From NCBI GenBank assembly GCA_006384855.1, contig VCJN01003007.1, positions 62,001 to 126,000 of the forward strand: 64,000 nucleotides of DNA, read 5' to 3'. This DNA is from Tetraselmis striata (lineage: Eukaryota; Chlorophyta; Chlorodendrophyceae; Chlorodendrales; Chlorodendraceae). The position numbers and the translations under genes were made by a program. The notes beneath the pieces were generated by a model. The model made no database searches. It was not told where the DNA came from and saw only the letters and a list, made by a program, of their open reading frames with translations. Shown piece after piece: positions 48,391 to 59,003 of this stretch. Numbering within the stretch: position 1 is the stretch's first letter; each line of letters begins with the position of its first letter.

Positions 48391-48584
48391 GTGTCTGCTG
48401 CGCCTCGCCATCCTGCTGTGCATGCGTTTGCCGACATATATGTACGCGGGAGCCAACGCACCCATAGTAAGTACAAGGCTATAGTAAGCCTGCTGAGCCA
48501 AATAAATTGGGCAGGCCTGTGCTGCAGAAGGACAGGCCCGGACCGGGCCGGAGCCTGCAGACCTCAGCCGCAATTCCCTAATTC

Positions 48585-48720
48585 GAAATTGATATTTCTT
48601 ACAGCTTTATTCCTGCTCAGTCTTTGATGCAGCGCAGGCCAGCTGTCTCACTGCCCGGCCTAACAAACTCGCACTGGATCCATTAGTTTAAGTGTGTAGC
48701 GTGAGGGCCCTCTGGCGGTC
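48585..48720. repeat. Dispersed repeat family A, diverged partial copy 3
   Basis: ATTTCTTACAGCTTTATTCCTG, then a GGATCCATTAGTTTAAG block corresponding to the GGGTCCxCTA...TTAAAG landmark. More diverged than the other copies. Confidence 0.5.
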
Positions 48721-49794
48721 AGTTCCCTTATCCCCTCCTTCTAGCAGCTGGCATATGGTCCGCTATGTCACATACCAGGTTCGAACTGAGCAATTCCCTA
48801 TCTACGCAGGCAGGGGACTGAGTGGGAGTAACCGACTTGGTCTTCAGGGGACTGCATGCTGCGGGCACAACCCCATGCGAGTCATGTAGTCGCATCATAA
48901 GACAGCTGGCCTGCTCCGCCCATGAACAAAGTCGAAACAAATTTCAAATTTGGGCGGGCATGCAACGAAGAAGAAGAACATTCGATCTAGCTCTGGTATT
49001 GTTTCGTCGACAGCTGACCTCTGGCAGGCAGGGCGGGTTCTTTTCCGCAGTGCTCACAATCACGCTGACACCCGGATGGGGTTTGCGGGATTGTGGTTGC
49101 TGCCCCCCACTCCCCCCCCCTCCCCACCTTGCAGGGACACCCCGCAGGCAAGCGGGCAGGAGACGGCGAGCCGGCACGGAGGAAATGTCGGCCAATTTTT
49201 CAGGATTCGCATGGACTGCCCGATGGCACAGCGGCGCGGCATGTCGTGTCGCATCACTCCTCACAATGCTCAGGCTGCGCTGCCCGGGACTATGTCGCAT
49301 CACGTAACACGCCGGCGGTCGCTGTTCCGGAGCCACCGCCTGCACGCGCAGCACGCTGTGGCGGCTGGGGCAGGAGTTGGGGTAGGGGAGGGAGGGGCTG
49401 TCGGGTGATGACGAGATGCGCTTCCTTGGTGTGTCGGTGTAACCGCACTGCCGTCACCCCTGCGCACTCTTACTTCTTACTCACCTGGCCTTCAAAGGAG
49501 TACATGCTACGGGCTCATCCAACCAGCCAACCCAGGTTCGTGGGTGCAAGGCTCCGCCAGGTGCCAACCTCTTTTGTGTTCTCGGGCCGTGAGGCAGCTG
49601 GCCCGTTCGGTTTAACTCCCAGGAAGAAAGTTGTGAGACATTTCAAATTTTTTTCAGTCAGTGTCACTGCTGCTGCGCTCCCGCCCGCCCGCTCGCAACC
49701 CGTTGTTGCCCCCCCCCCCCCCCCCCCCCACACCCCCACCCCCCCGGGCTGCCTTCCTCTGCCCCGCATCTATGTCTCCGGTAATGGCTAATAT
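48721..49794. other. Intergenic and 3' flank of the zinc-finger gene
   Basis: No gene supported. C tract at 49709-49729. Overlapping frames on both strands have no family features. Confidence 0.3.
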
Positions 49795-50710
49795 CTACTG
49801 CCGCGCGCCCTCGGCTCGAGGCGGCGCTGGCGTGTCCCCGGGCGCTGCGCTGCCGGCCCCCTGCCCCCCCACCACCGGCGTGCTCCCGTTGCCGCCGCCG
49901 CCCTTTGGCGCCTTCTTGCGCGACTTGTAGTACGAGGGCGGCTTGCGCGTGAGCGTGGGGTTGCTCTTGGGCTTGGCGGCGGGCTTCTTGGCGTCCGGGC
50001 CGCCCTCCGAAAACGCGCCGCCCGGCCCGCGCCTGGCGAGGTGGGTGCGGTACTCGTCCTTGCGCGCCAGCGTGAGCACCTCCTCCCCGTCCGCGTCCAT
50101 TGGGAAGAAGCGCGTCGTCACGCGCCGCACCACGCCTGCCGGCAGAATCCCCCGGGCAGAGCGTGTTAGCCCCCCCCCCCCCCCCCCCCCCCAGGTGCAG
50201 CTGCCAAGACCTACCCACAGGGCGTGGGGCTAAACCACCCCGGAAGACTACGAGCAGGGCACCAGAACGAACCCAGCGAACAGTAGAAAAGAGGCAGGGA
50301 GTGGCATCCGAGAGAGTGATTGCGCTGTGTGTTGAGTCCGGCGGACAGCAATACCCCGTGCTGGCATGAGGCGGCTTAGGGTTTTGACGGTGCCTCTAAT
50401 TAGGGTGTGCACACAACCAGCCCCGTGGCGCACGCCCAGCGCGGGTCCATGCGCCCTACCCACACACCCATGCTTCAACCCATGAGACGTGCAACTCATG
50501 GGTTGCAACGATGCAGCAGTGAGAGGGGGTTGCAGCCAGATACCGCATTGGCCTGGGGTAATGCCCTTCTACCACCTTGTGCCCCCCCCCTCCCCCCCCG
50601 CCCCTGGCCAGCTGCCTAGGGTTGCTGTTTCTCTGTATATGTATGCATATATACTCTGTATGTATAAATATATATATGTATATGTATATACCCTCGATAT
50701 GTATATATGT

Positions 50711-50776
<66 letters not shown>

Positions 50777-51120
50777 AAAGAGAAAGGCTTACACGGAACT
50801 GTAGGTAGCTAGAGGGCATATGCATGTGAATGTGCGTGCTACACAACCAATTTGCTGGTCCATCCGCCATTCCATGCGTGTGTCCATTGCCGGGGCTTGC
50901 AGCGTCATCGACGTTACAATGCGGGAACACGCCAGTCTGTAGTCTGCGGATAAGGGTGACATCTACGCGGTGCCATGCAAGCGTCAAAACTTGCCCGCTA
51001 ATGCCCCACTTCTACCCATGCAATACTTCAAGCGGCGGAGGGCTGTTATATCATGAGTGTACGTGCCAACAAGCCCCCCCCACCCCCCCCCCCCGGACTC
51101 CCTGCTGGCCCCTTGTCACA

Positions 51121-51181
<61 letters not shown>

Positions 51182-51855
51182 GCCACCGCAGCTCAATCTC
51201 TTCTGGCTGCGGACTCTGCCCTAGTTCGCATCACCGCGGTTGCAAGTTGGCAATGTGTCCGCTGGGTGGGGCGCAGGCATGCTGCAGCGGCCAAATACCC
51301 GAAGACAGAGAAGCAAGGAAATGTGGGGGGGGGGGGGGGGAGGGGGGTTGGGGGGGGGGGGAGGGGGGTTGGGGGGGGGGGGGGGGGGGGGCGGTGGGGG
51401 AGCTCACCGAGGCCGTTGCAGTGCGGACACTCGACCAGGACCCGCCGAGCACGCGCGCGGCCGCCCACCGCGGAGCGCACGGTGCCGGTGCCGTAGCAGG
51501 GATGGCAGGATGACTCGTAGACGTAGTAGGGGTCCTAAGACGGGCAAGGAGCGGCATTGCGGCCATCAGCACTGGGGGACTGAATGCTAGGGATGGCCGG
51601 GTAAAGGGTCAAGGGTCGAAGGGGGGGGGGGGGGGGGGTTTACCCCGCAGAACTTCTCCATCTCGTTACAGTTGGCCTCCGCTTCGGTGAGAAACTGGGG
51701 AAAGTCCAAGGCAGAAACGGAATCAGGCGCCGGGCCAGAGGATTCCGCGGGGGAGGGAGGAGATATCGCCGGGCCTGGCGGCATAGCCGCGCGGAGGGGG
51801 GGGGGGGGGGGGGCACCTGGCCATCCTCCGGCAGCTCGCCCGTGAAGGGCATGAA
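49795..51855 (-). CDS. Small protein with a CxxCxGxG (DnaJ-type) zinc finger, 5' end unresolved
   Basis: Four exons join in frame on the minus strand: about 51852-51817 (MPFTGELPEDGQ), 51694-51644 (FLTEAEANCNEMEKFCG), 51534-51408 and 50135-49795, giving about 185 residues from the first in-frame Met. Exon 3 holds two zinc-ligand pairs, SSCHPCYGTGTVRS and VECPHCNGLG, the half-finger pattern CxxCxGxG of DnaJ-like and BSD2-like chloroplast proteins. Exon 4 continues VVRRVTTRFFPMDADG and ends in a basic tail (KKPAAKPKSNPTLTRKPPSY). There is no J domain. The open frame continues upstream of 51852 without an ATG (GRTEALSARSRRLARRNSGL), which would suit a transit peptide supplied by a further exon. 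Function: probably an assembly factor or redox chaperone, by analogy only. Long G/C tracts fill all three introns. Confidence 0.65.
50580..50780. repeat. (TA)n and (GA)n microsatellites
   Basis: TATATG/TATATA run at about 50630-50744 followed directly by (GA)n at 50745-50772, in the long third intron of the zinc-finger gene. Confidence 0.85.
51121..51179. repeat. (CA)n microsatellite
   Basis: About 28 CA units, in the third intron of the zinc-finger gene. Confidence 0.9.
51323..51391. repeat. 69-base G tract array
   Basis: Two G(n)-A-G6-TT-G(n) units in tandem followed by a 20-base G run. A very strong G-quadruplex candidate on the plus strand, and a C-rich run in the zinc-finger gene's transcript. 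Confidence 0.85.
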
Positions 51856-51959
51856 CAGCGACGTCGGCAGTCCGGAGTTCCTGCGCGCCAGGCGGCGCGA
51901 CCGGGCCGAGAGAGCTTCAGTACGCCCGACCGTCTTCCCGACCGGAGGGCCACGGGAGG

Positions 51960-52824
51960 GTAGGAGGCGGCGCGAGGAGTTGATTATTTAGGGGTTTGTT
52001 CCGACTACGAGTACTTTCCGCCCGGCGGGACCGCACCCGTTGTTCATCTGCTCCGGCCGCGCGAAAGGGCGGCGCTCCCGAGAGCTAGCTACCACCTGCA
52101 GCCCAAGTCGCCCCGCCGCATTGGGTCGTCGACAGGGGATGCGTCCGGGGCCGGGTTGCCGCGTGAGCAGCCGCCCGGCGGCGCCGGGGATCGTCGACGA
52201 CAACGGCATCGGCACGTGCTGCGTGTTACGGCGATGGCCCAAGGGGAAGGCCCGTCCGCGGCGTTTCGCTCCGCTCCACCGGCGCGCCTGTGATAAAGCT
52301 ACGCGTAACGAGTGGGGTCAGTATATTGCTTAAAGACGGCGGTGCTTCGATCCGATGGTCGGCTTCCTGCAACTGCAGCTGTGCTGGCGGAGGCGGGGTA
52401 GGCGGTGTCGGAATGTTTCCGGAACGACGCCCGCCGGCGCGTGCGGGTCAGTTCGCAGGGCGCGCGTAGGATGGAGCAGGTGACGGTGACAGGCTGTCTG
52501 TGCTGCCCAGACGTGCTGTGGGCGCCGATTGTGGCGGGCGCGCCCGCACGCAACTACAGGTACCAGGGCGCAAGACATCCTCTGGTACGGTACGGGTAAT
52601 CTGCGTTTTTTCCCCGGCCCCGGGCGGGGCTGGACAGGACTGGCACCGGGCGGTATTGCTAACATTTCGCCGATGACTTCGGAGCTGCGGCGCGAAATGA
52701 TGATGTTATTTTTTACGGTGCGGAACGGTGGCGCGCAACGCGCGCTATCCGCTTGGCAATATCGGCGTTTGAATAATTGAATTAATTATTCAACGCCTAC
52801 CGACAGATGCAGCTACAACTGAAG
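51960..52824. other. GC-rich flank, no supported gene
   Basis: A minus-strand frame at 51988-52242 begins with ATG and ends just before the zinc-finger gene; it could be its missing first exon but no consistent splice pair was found. GGACAGGACTGGCACCGGGC at 52632-52651 matches the motif at 4641. Confidence 0.3.
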
Positions 52825-53245
52825 CAATTTGAAATTTGTTACTCCTTACAACTCAATCAAGCTTTCGTCTTGATAAGTTGTCTTTCTCAGCATCAGGGAA
52901 GGGCCCGCACCTAACCCAGCCCGCATAGGGTCCGCTTTGATTAAAGCGATTACGGCAGGGCCGCCTCTGTAGGCCACGTGGCTATGTTGCATTACATGTA
53001 CTAAATATAGCATCGATGGTAAGGTACACTACACGTGAGTCATACGGGGTTTTACGCTCGTACAAGGGCGCCAGGAATGTACTCGCTAGCCCGGCCGCAC
53101 AAACCCGTGATCACGTGATTGCGCCGTAGGTATATGCGAATGTTCCCGCCGTTTATTGTTTCGGGAAGTCGCAGCATGCTCCAGCGCAACGCTCCACCGG
53201 CCACGGCAAGCAACAAGGCCGCTCGGCCGTCGCGCTGCTGAGATC
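52825..53245. repeat. Dispersed repeat family A, copy 4 (full-length)
   Basis: Matches 42860-43255 across its length in the same orientation, with indels of a few bases. Confidence 0.75.
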
Positions 53246-54568
53246 AGTCCCCGCCTTGAGTTCCTGCCAGCGGTGCCCCCGGACGTCCTCGGAGCTCGGA
53301 GGTGAAGGCGGGGGAAACACCCCCGGCACCACTGGCCATACGCTCTCCGATCATATATATATATTGTGCGGCACACCAACTATGCCGGCTCACCCGAGTA
53401 CCCGACGCGCGGCAGACACCTGCCCACGCTCCTGGCCGAGGTCACCGCCCGAGGGCGGCTTCCAGGGCCCCGTGTACGGTTAGATGTATTACAGCCGCCA
53501 CCGTGCAAGGCTGTGCCGAGTGTTGTAACGGCCCCGTACCGGGCAGGTCGCACAAAGTACGAAAACAAGATCTATTTCTAACAGGCCCAGCGAGTAGGCT
53601 GCCCTCGACCGAGTCGTACAGACCCCCTCCCCACCCGTAGGCGGATCTTGGAGAGGCCGACGCAAGACGGAGGTCGTAAAGGAATTATTTCTAGCAGCCT
53701 CCCGTACATAGCTCTTGCCCGGCGGCGCCAGCAGGCGCTACCTGGACTACGAGCGAGTGTTCGTGCAAAGCCCCCGTAGGGCTACTCCATGGTCGTCGCA
53801 GGATCCGAGGACCCGCACCAACCGGCCAGCACCCCGCTCAGCACCCTGCCGCGCACCAAGCCAGTCACGGGTCTTAGGGGTCACCGGCGCCCACCACGCG
53901 GAGGTGGCGGGGGTGGTGCCGCCTGGCATGCCGCATCCATATTCCTCCCATTCTGTAGGCCGCTGGTTGGCGGCGGGCGCCCAACTGAAGCAACTGAAGC
54001 GTTAGGCAACAACCGACGGGCAGCAACCGCAGCAACATCGGAGGAGGAAGAGCAACCGGCACTATAGGTCAGGGTGTAATGGGCCGTTGGAGCCTCGGCT
54101 ATCCCACTGCAATAGGTAGGAGGTCCCATGATCCGGCTCAGTGCCGGCTTTGTAATTGCTTAGATGTTTCGACAAGACTCCCGTCTCGCCTCCACCCCCT
54201 CTTGCTTCCATCACCCCTGCCCGTTCGCATCATGGTTCCCATCGCGAGTCGTCCGACAAGGGCTGAGGGGGACAGTCACCTTGGAACCGCCCCAGCCAAA
54301 GCTGGTGGTTGAGCTGCACAATGTTGGACTAGACCGACACATTATGATTGATTGGCTGCGCCGCCTGCAATAAAGCGTTGCGGAAGTACACAAGGATCTT
54401 TTGTAAGCAACAATCCGACGGCGGCAGCAAGGAGCAAACTATATTGGCACGCCACCTCGTGGGCCGAGAGCAGCTAGTGGCGCTGAACTCAGCGGACTAG
54501 TCACGCTATGTGGCGCTATACGACAACTTTTTAGTACGTATATTGGGCAATGGCCTACTGACGGCACG
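53246..54568. other. No supported gene
   Basis: Several frames of 60-110 codons on both strands lack family features. Probably repeat-derived. Confidence 0.3.
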
Positions 54569-54895
54569 ATGCGGCGCACCGCAGGATTGTCCTCGCGCAC
54601 CGACGGCGTCCGGTATAGCGCGCACTGCGGCAACCACAAGTCACACGGTCTTATTCTGCTCCTGATCAAGGACGGGAACGGGTTGATAGCCGCCCGTCCG
54701 GTGTCCACATGTTGTATCCGCGCAAAGACACCCGACGAACACATGAACGTCGATTATCCGGAGGTGCTGGTGCGGTGTACGTATTGTGCGTGCGGCGCGG
54801 TCAAGTTGTGTACCGTGGGTGCTCCTGAGGCCGTCAACGCGAACAACACTATATTGAATGTTTGCTCGGTGTGTTTTGAGAGACGCCGAGAGTGA
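54569..54895 (+). CDS. Hypothetical Cys-rich ORF, 108 residues
   Basis: ATG to TGA. Cys pairs near the C-terminus, VRCTYCACGAVKLC and LNVCSVCFERRRE, resemble a treble-clef or zinc-ribbon. It is directly followed by the copy of the decayed transposon ORF, so it may belong to that element. Confidence 0.3.
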   Translation: MRRTAGLSSRTDGVRYSAHCGNHKSHGLILLLIKDGNGLIAARPVSTCCIRAKTPDEHMNVDYPEVLVRCTYCACGAVKLCTVGAPEAVNANNTILNVCSVCFERRRE

Positions 54896-54954
54896 GGCCT
54901 GCTACAACTCGGTGACGAACTCGGCGAGAGCGACCAACCGGGGTTGTTGGGTTC

Positions 54955-55200
54955 GACTCCGCACGCACCAAGCTCCCCACTACCATTGGGTCCGTCATCC
55001 TGCGATTGTCCCGCCAGGAAGCAACCGCTAACGTTCTGCATACCAAATGGAATGGAGAGGGCACAACGATCCTCCAACGACATGGCCGCCGCTGCTCTAC
55101 CCGCCTGCTGCTTGGAGCGCCGCACCTTGACGACATCGAGCGACCGATACACCAGGTCTGGCTCCGCTCCCCTCGTTCTGGGCCCCTACGCGGGGAAATC
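54955..55200 (+). repeat. Second copy of the decayed-ORF element (partner 7510-7735)
   Basis: High similarity at both nucleotide and protein level: GSVILRLSRQEA, then NGEGTTILQRHGRRCSTRLL and GAPHLDDIERPIHQVWLRSP, against the first copy. One Leu codon is inserted relative to copy 1. Confidence 0.8.
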
Positions 55201-55396
55201 TGCCCGCGCGGGGCGAGTGCATCGCGTTTTTATCGGGATGCGGGTCGCGCGGTAGTAAGGGACTCCAACCTTCATGAGGGACTCGACTATATATACGGGT
55301 CGGTCTGTTGGAGGAGAGGCGCAGTGTGGAGATAGCCTGGACAATGGGCCGGGGTTCACGGAGCAGAGCGGAGTGGTGTGCCGCAAAGTTGACTAG

Positions 55397-58230
55397 TTAA
55401 GTGTCATTGTGGAGGGGACCCCTCGGATTTTGTACGGTTGGTCCGGGGGGAGGCGGTCTATGGGTTCGAGATGGCCCGATACTCCGAGGAGGCGCATGTG
55501 GGAAAGTTGTTGGGAGAGGGCCGCCCGGTTCGCGAGGGTGAGGTGTTTTGATATGCTCCATAGGGCTCCAGTGGCCTTGCATGCATTTGGAGGCTTCTAC
55601 TGACATTTTGTGTATTCGCTAAATTCGGGGGGTTTTATTAGTTGGAGTTTCATGTCCGATATTGTGGATGTGGTAATGCTTATGTCGTCCGCAAAGCAGT
55701 GGCCGGCGTAGGTTCGTCGACAAGGGTGGGTGTCCTCCCGCATGCAGTGGAGAGGGTAGCCCCGGCTACAAACCCGGAGCCATTGCAAGGGGGGTTCCAG
55801 AAAGAGTGTGAACATGAAGGGGGATAGCGAGTATCCTTGCATGGTGCCTCTGTTCACTTCGACCTTTGTTGTATCCTCCCATGCGGTGCGTGTAATGTGA
55901 GGTGGCCGTTTCGAAACATATGCCCATGCATACAGCGATGTACTCCGTGGGCATGCCCATGTTCGTAGTGGTTTTGAAGAGTATCTCGTGCTCGGTGGAG
56001 TCAAAGGCGCCTTTGAAGTCTACATATACCGTGTATATGTCCTTACTTGTGGTGTTCCTTTGCGTCAACATATGCGGTCAGGATATTGTAGGGAGACCAT
56101 CGTGCAGCTGTATGCCATCGAATAGCTGTAGCTGGACGAAGCCATCGTTCGTGCCGCATCGAATGCCGTGTTCCCCCGCGTACGAAGCACCAACCTTGTG
56201 TACGCAGGCTGTCCACAGCTTCAGCACGCAGTTCATGAGGGCAATGGGTCGATAGTTGCCACATTCGGCCGTGGAGCTCCGTTTGTATAGCAGACATATG
56301 ACGCTCGCGCACCAAGTTGAGGGGGTGTACAAGTGGCTAGCCATGTGCTGAAAGAGGACATGGAGGGCTGAGGTGGTGCTTTCCGGCAGCCACTTCGGGA
56401 TTTCGTTCGGGATTGAGTTTGGGCCTGGTGATTTTCCGGAACTGAGGAAACCATTTGTCTCGTGTAAAAGGGTGCGGGAGAATTGGGAGGAGAGACGGAC
56501 GTTGGGGTCGCCCTTCCGTTCGATCGTGAATGGGTCGGCGTTGGTTGGAAGTTCCAAAGGGGTGTCCCTAGGGTGCCGGGGGTGGCTTTGGCGAGTTGTG
56601 CGGCTTAGTGGCTTTCTATGGCAGCCCTCGCCGGGTCGGCTGTGAGGCCTTTGGCTGTTGGGGTGTCTATTTGCGTCACCCGGGGGTGATGCTCTTCTGT
56701 CCTTGGGCTCGTGCTTTGACTCCTTTGAGGCGGCTATGGAACATACAGGGGTTAGCGTCGTGTTTTCTTGTTTATATTTCTTCGGTACGCGACTACGCGT
56801 CGTACTTTCTTGTAGTGATTTTTACCTCGCAGTTCGTACGTTTGTGACACGCGGTAAGTATGGCGTCGAGCGTGAGGGGCGTGTCTCCGCTGTCGGGCTG
56901 GGAATGCTGCCCTGGGTTCTGTCGCGCACCGAAACCCATCTGGCGTTGATCACGGCGTCCGGGGTGCCTGGTTTCGGAGCCATGAGGCGTCGCGCGCGTC
57001 TCGGATGAGTCTGCGGAGGCGCCAGATGACGCGCTTGTGCTTGACGGGGAGATAGATGGGGAGGCATCTGCCGCGGAGCGCGGTTTAGGGGTGGCGGATG
57101 TCCAGGGTTGGCTTCGCGGGCCAGATTGCTGCTGCGTGGTAGAGGTGTAGGTTAAGGAGGGCCATAGGTCGGCCGCCATGTCATCGATATCTGTTGTGGT
57201 GTGATCCGTTGACGCCCCCGACCAGGATTTCGTGAATTGCTGGGCGAGTTTAATCGGTTTCGGCAGTGCCATGTTGGTACGCCGCTGCTGCCTGGGGGGT
57301 TAGCGGGAGCGTAAATTGATATTTGGGCGTGGTCTATCCCGTGGCGGGTGTGCCACAGGCGGCTTGAGATGAAGAAGGGCGCCTGGGGGGCTGATCGTCA
57401 GGCCTTTTGCGGTCGCAGCAGAAGTCCGGTTCAAAGGTTTCTGCTGTGAGGCGGGTGGGGTGTGGGAACGCGCCCCCAATGAGGCAATGGTCTATGGGCG
57501 TGTTCGCTGGAATGAACGTGGGCACTTTGTGGTACCATTGCGTCATGCCGGCGTCCGCCAGGGGCTATATATGTTTTTGGTTGGGGTGCGTGGCTGTGAT
57601 CGAGAGTTGGAAGTCTCTTCCTATGACGTGCGGGGAGTCATCCTTCGTGGCAGTCTCGTTGGTGGAGACGATGCAACGGATTACTTTGTCGTATTTGGAC
57701 TTCTCGGGCGTCGTGCAGAGCTGCGGGAGGAAGGTCCCCGTCAAGTATGTGGTCCGGTTGTTTGTGGCGGTTAGGCGAAGGACAAGGACGTACGGGATAA
57801 GGTGGGCCGGGACTGGAAGTGCCTCCGTGCTGGTGTAGGCGCCCTTGCGGACCGCTATCACGAGTCCTGCCGCCCTATGGCCTTCCTGTGAGATGAGGCA
57901 TGGTCCCGTAAACATTTTGTATCCGGGAAGGAGGCGCCAATTTCTGGCCGAGGTTCAGACGTTTTGTTTCTGTGAGTATCACTATGTCCGCGGGCAGTCC
58001 GTGGGCAGACATGTGTGTATGTCATAGAGGGTGAAGATTGTGAGGGTCGCCGGGGATCTGGGGGGTGTGTGGGGGGGGAGGGAGGTTCAGTTGTGTGGTG
58101 GTGGTGGTGGTGGTGGTGTGTGTGTGTGTGGGGGGGGGGGGCGGGTGACAGTAGGGGGTCGGGATTTGTAGGGTCGGCGGGCGGTGGGGCCTGGGGGGCT
58201 AGATAGGCAGACAGTGCCATTCGGGCTTCA
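55397..58230 (-). mobile_element. Degenerate LINE (endonuclease plus reverse transcriptase)
   Basis: Read 5' to 3' on the minus strand. An APE-type endonuclease region has GHRAAGLVIAVRKGAY and a GDFN-like VIGRDFQLSI (about 57890-57600), then TPIDHCLIG (about 57490). A Pro/Ser-rich linker follows (about 57270-56800). RT motifs come next: GKSPGPNSIPNEIPKWLPES and NYRPIALMNCVLKLWT (about 56440-56220), IYTVYVDFKGAFDSTEHEIL (about 56040-55980), GTMQGYSLSPFMFTLFLE (about 55845-55790) and HCFADDISI with the catalytic DD (about 55700-55670). The frames change at least four times and the 3' end seems truncated near 55400. Clade not assigned; the APE endonuclease excludes R2-type elements. Confidence 0.75.
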
Positions 58231-59003
58231 GCTCGGCGGCATAGGGGCGGAGTCTAGCTCTGAGGTGTAGTCGGTCTTTGCGTTCGACGGCCTTCGCGCG
58301 GAATGTCCTGAACACTACACCATCTGGCTGGACGCGCTCTGCGGCAACGTGGGCCGTCCCCGGGCAGAGAACCCACCTTTGCCATGTGAGTGACAGCATG
58401 GTAAAAGTAGCGGACTGCGGAAGAGATACAGAAAATGAGAATAATTCTACAATTATTACTGATGCAGCGTACTATGTTCCTGCTTACAATATCATCAAGG
58501 TGTTGTGATACTGAAGAACGGCTTATTCAAAACAGTCCCCATAATCAAAATACACAAACTTGCTGTGCACTAGGAGCAAGGGGTGAAGGGGAGACAAGAC
58601 AATGTATACACTGTACATTATGTTATACCAACAACCAGCGGGCAGATGTGAGGCTGCATGCGCGGTGCACTGATGGTTCGGCTGTCTGGCACAAAAAAAA
58701 CACGGTAAATTACACATACACAAATGAATCAAGCAGAGGCAATAATTGCAGCATAATTATGGTATCCTTTTGGTTCGGGGGCATTTCAGCAGTGGCATTC
58801 CAGCATTTCTGGGGATCACTAAGGAGGAACAACGCGCGCACAATAGCAACAGACGGCGGTGCAGCACATTCATCATAGTGAGCCATCCGATCAGGTGCGT
58901 ATTATCATCCGATCAGGTCAGCCATCAGACCGCAGTTGGGGCGCCTGCCTCCTTCACGACTTGGATGGACCATTTGCGGTGTCAACACTCAGGTGTCGTC
59001 AAG
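58231..59003. other. 3' UTR and flank of the TBC1D31 homologue
   Basis: No gene supported. A (TGG)n/(TG)n run lies just left of it at about 58096-58142 inside the LINE 5' flank. Confidence 0.35.
58710..58714 (-). terminator. TGTAA polyadenylation signal of the TBC1D31 homologue
   Basis: TGTAA on the minus strand about 290 bases after the stop codon, the nearest one seen. Confidence 0.4.

Noticed and set aside
51121..51179. CRISPR-like regular repetition
   Set aside because: It is a simple (CA)n microsatellite; no array of repeats with unique spacers occurs anywhere in the window.
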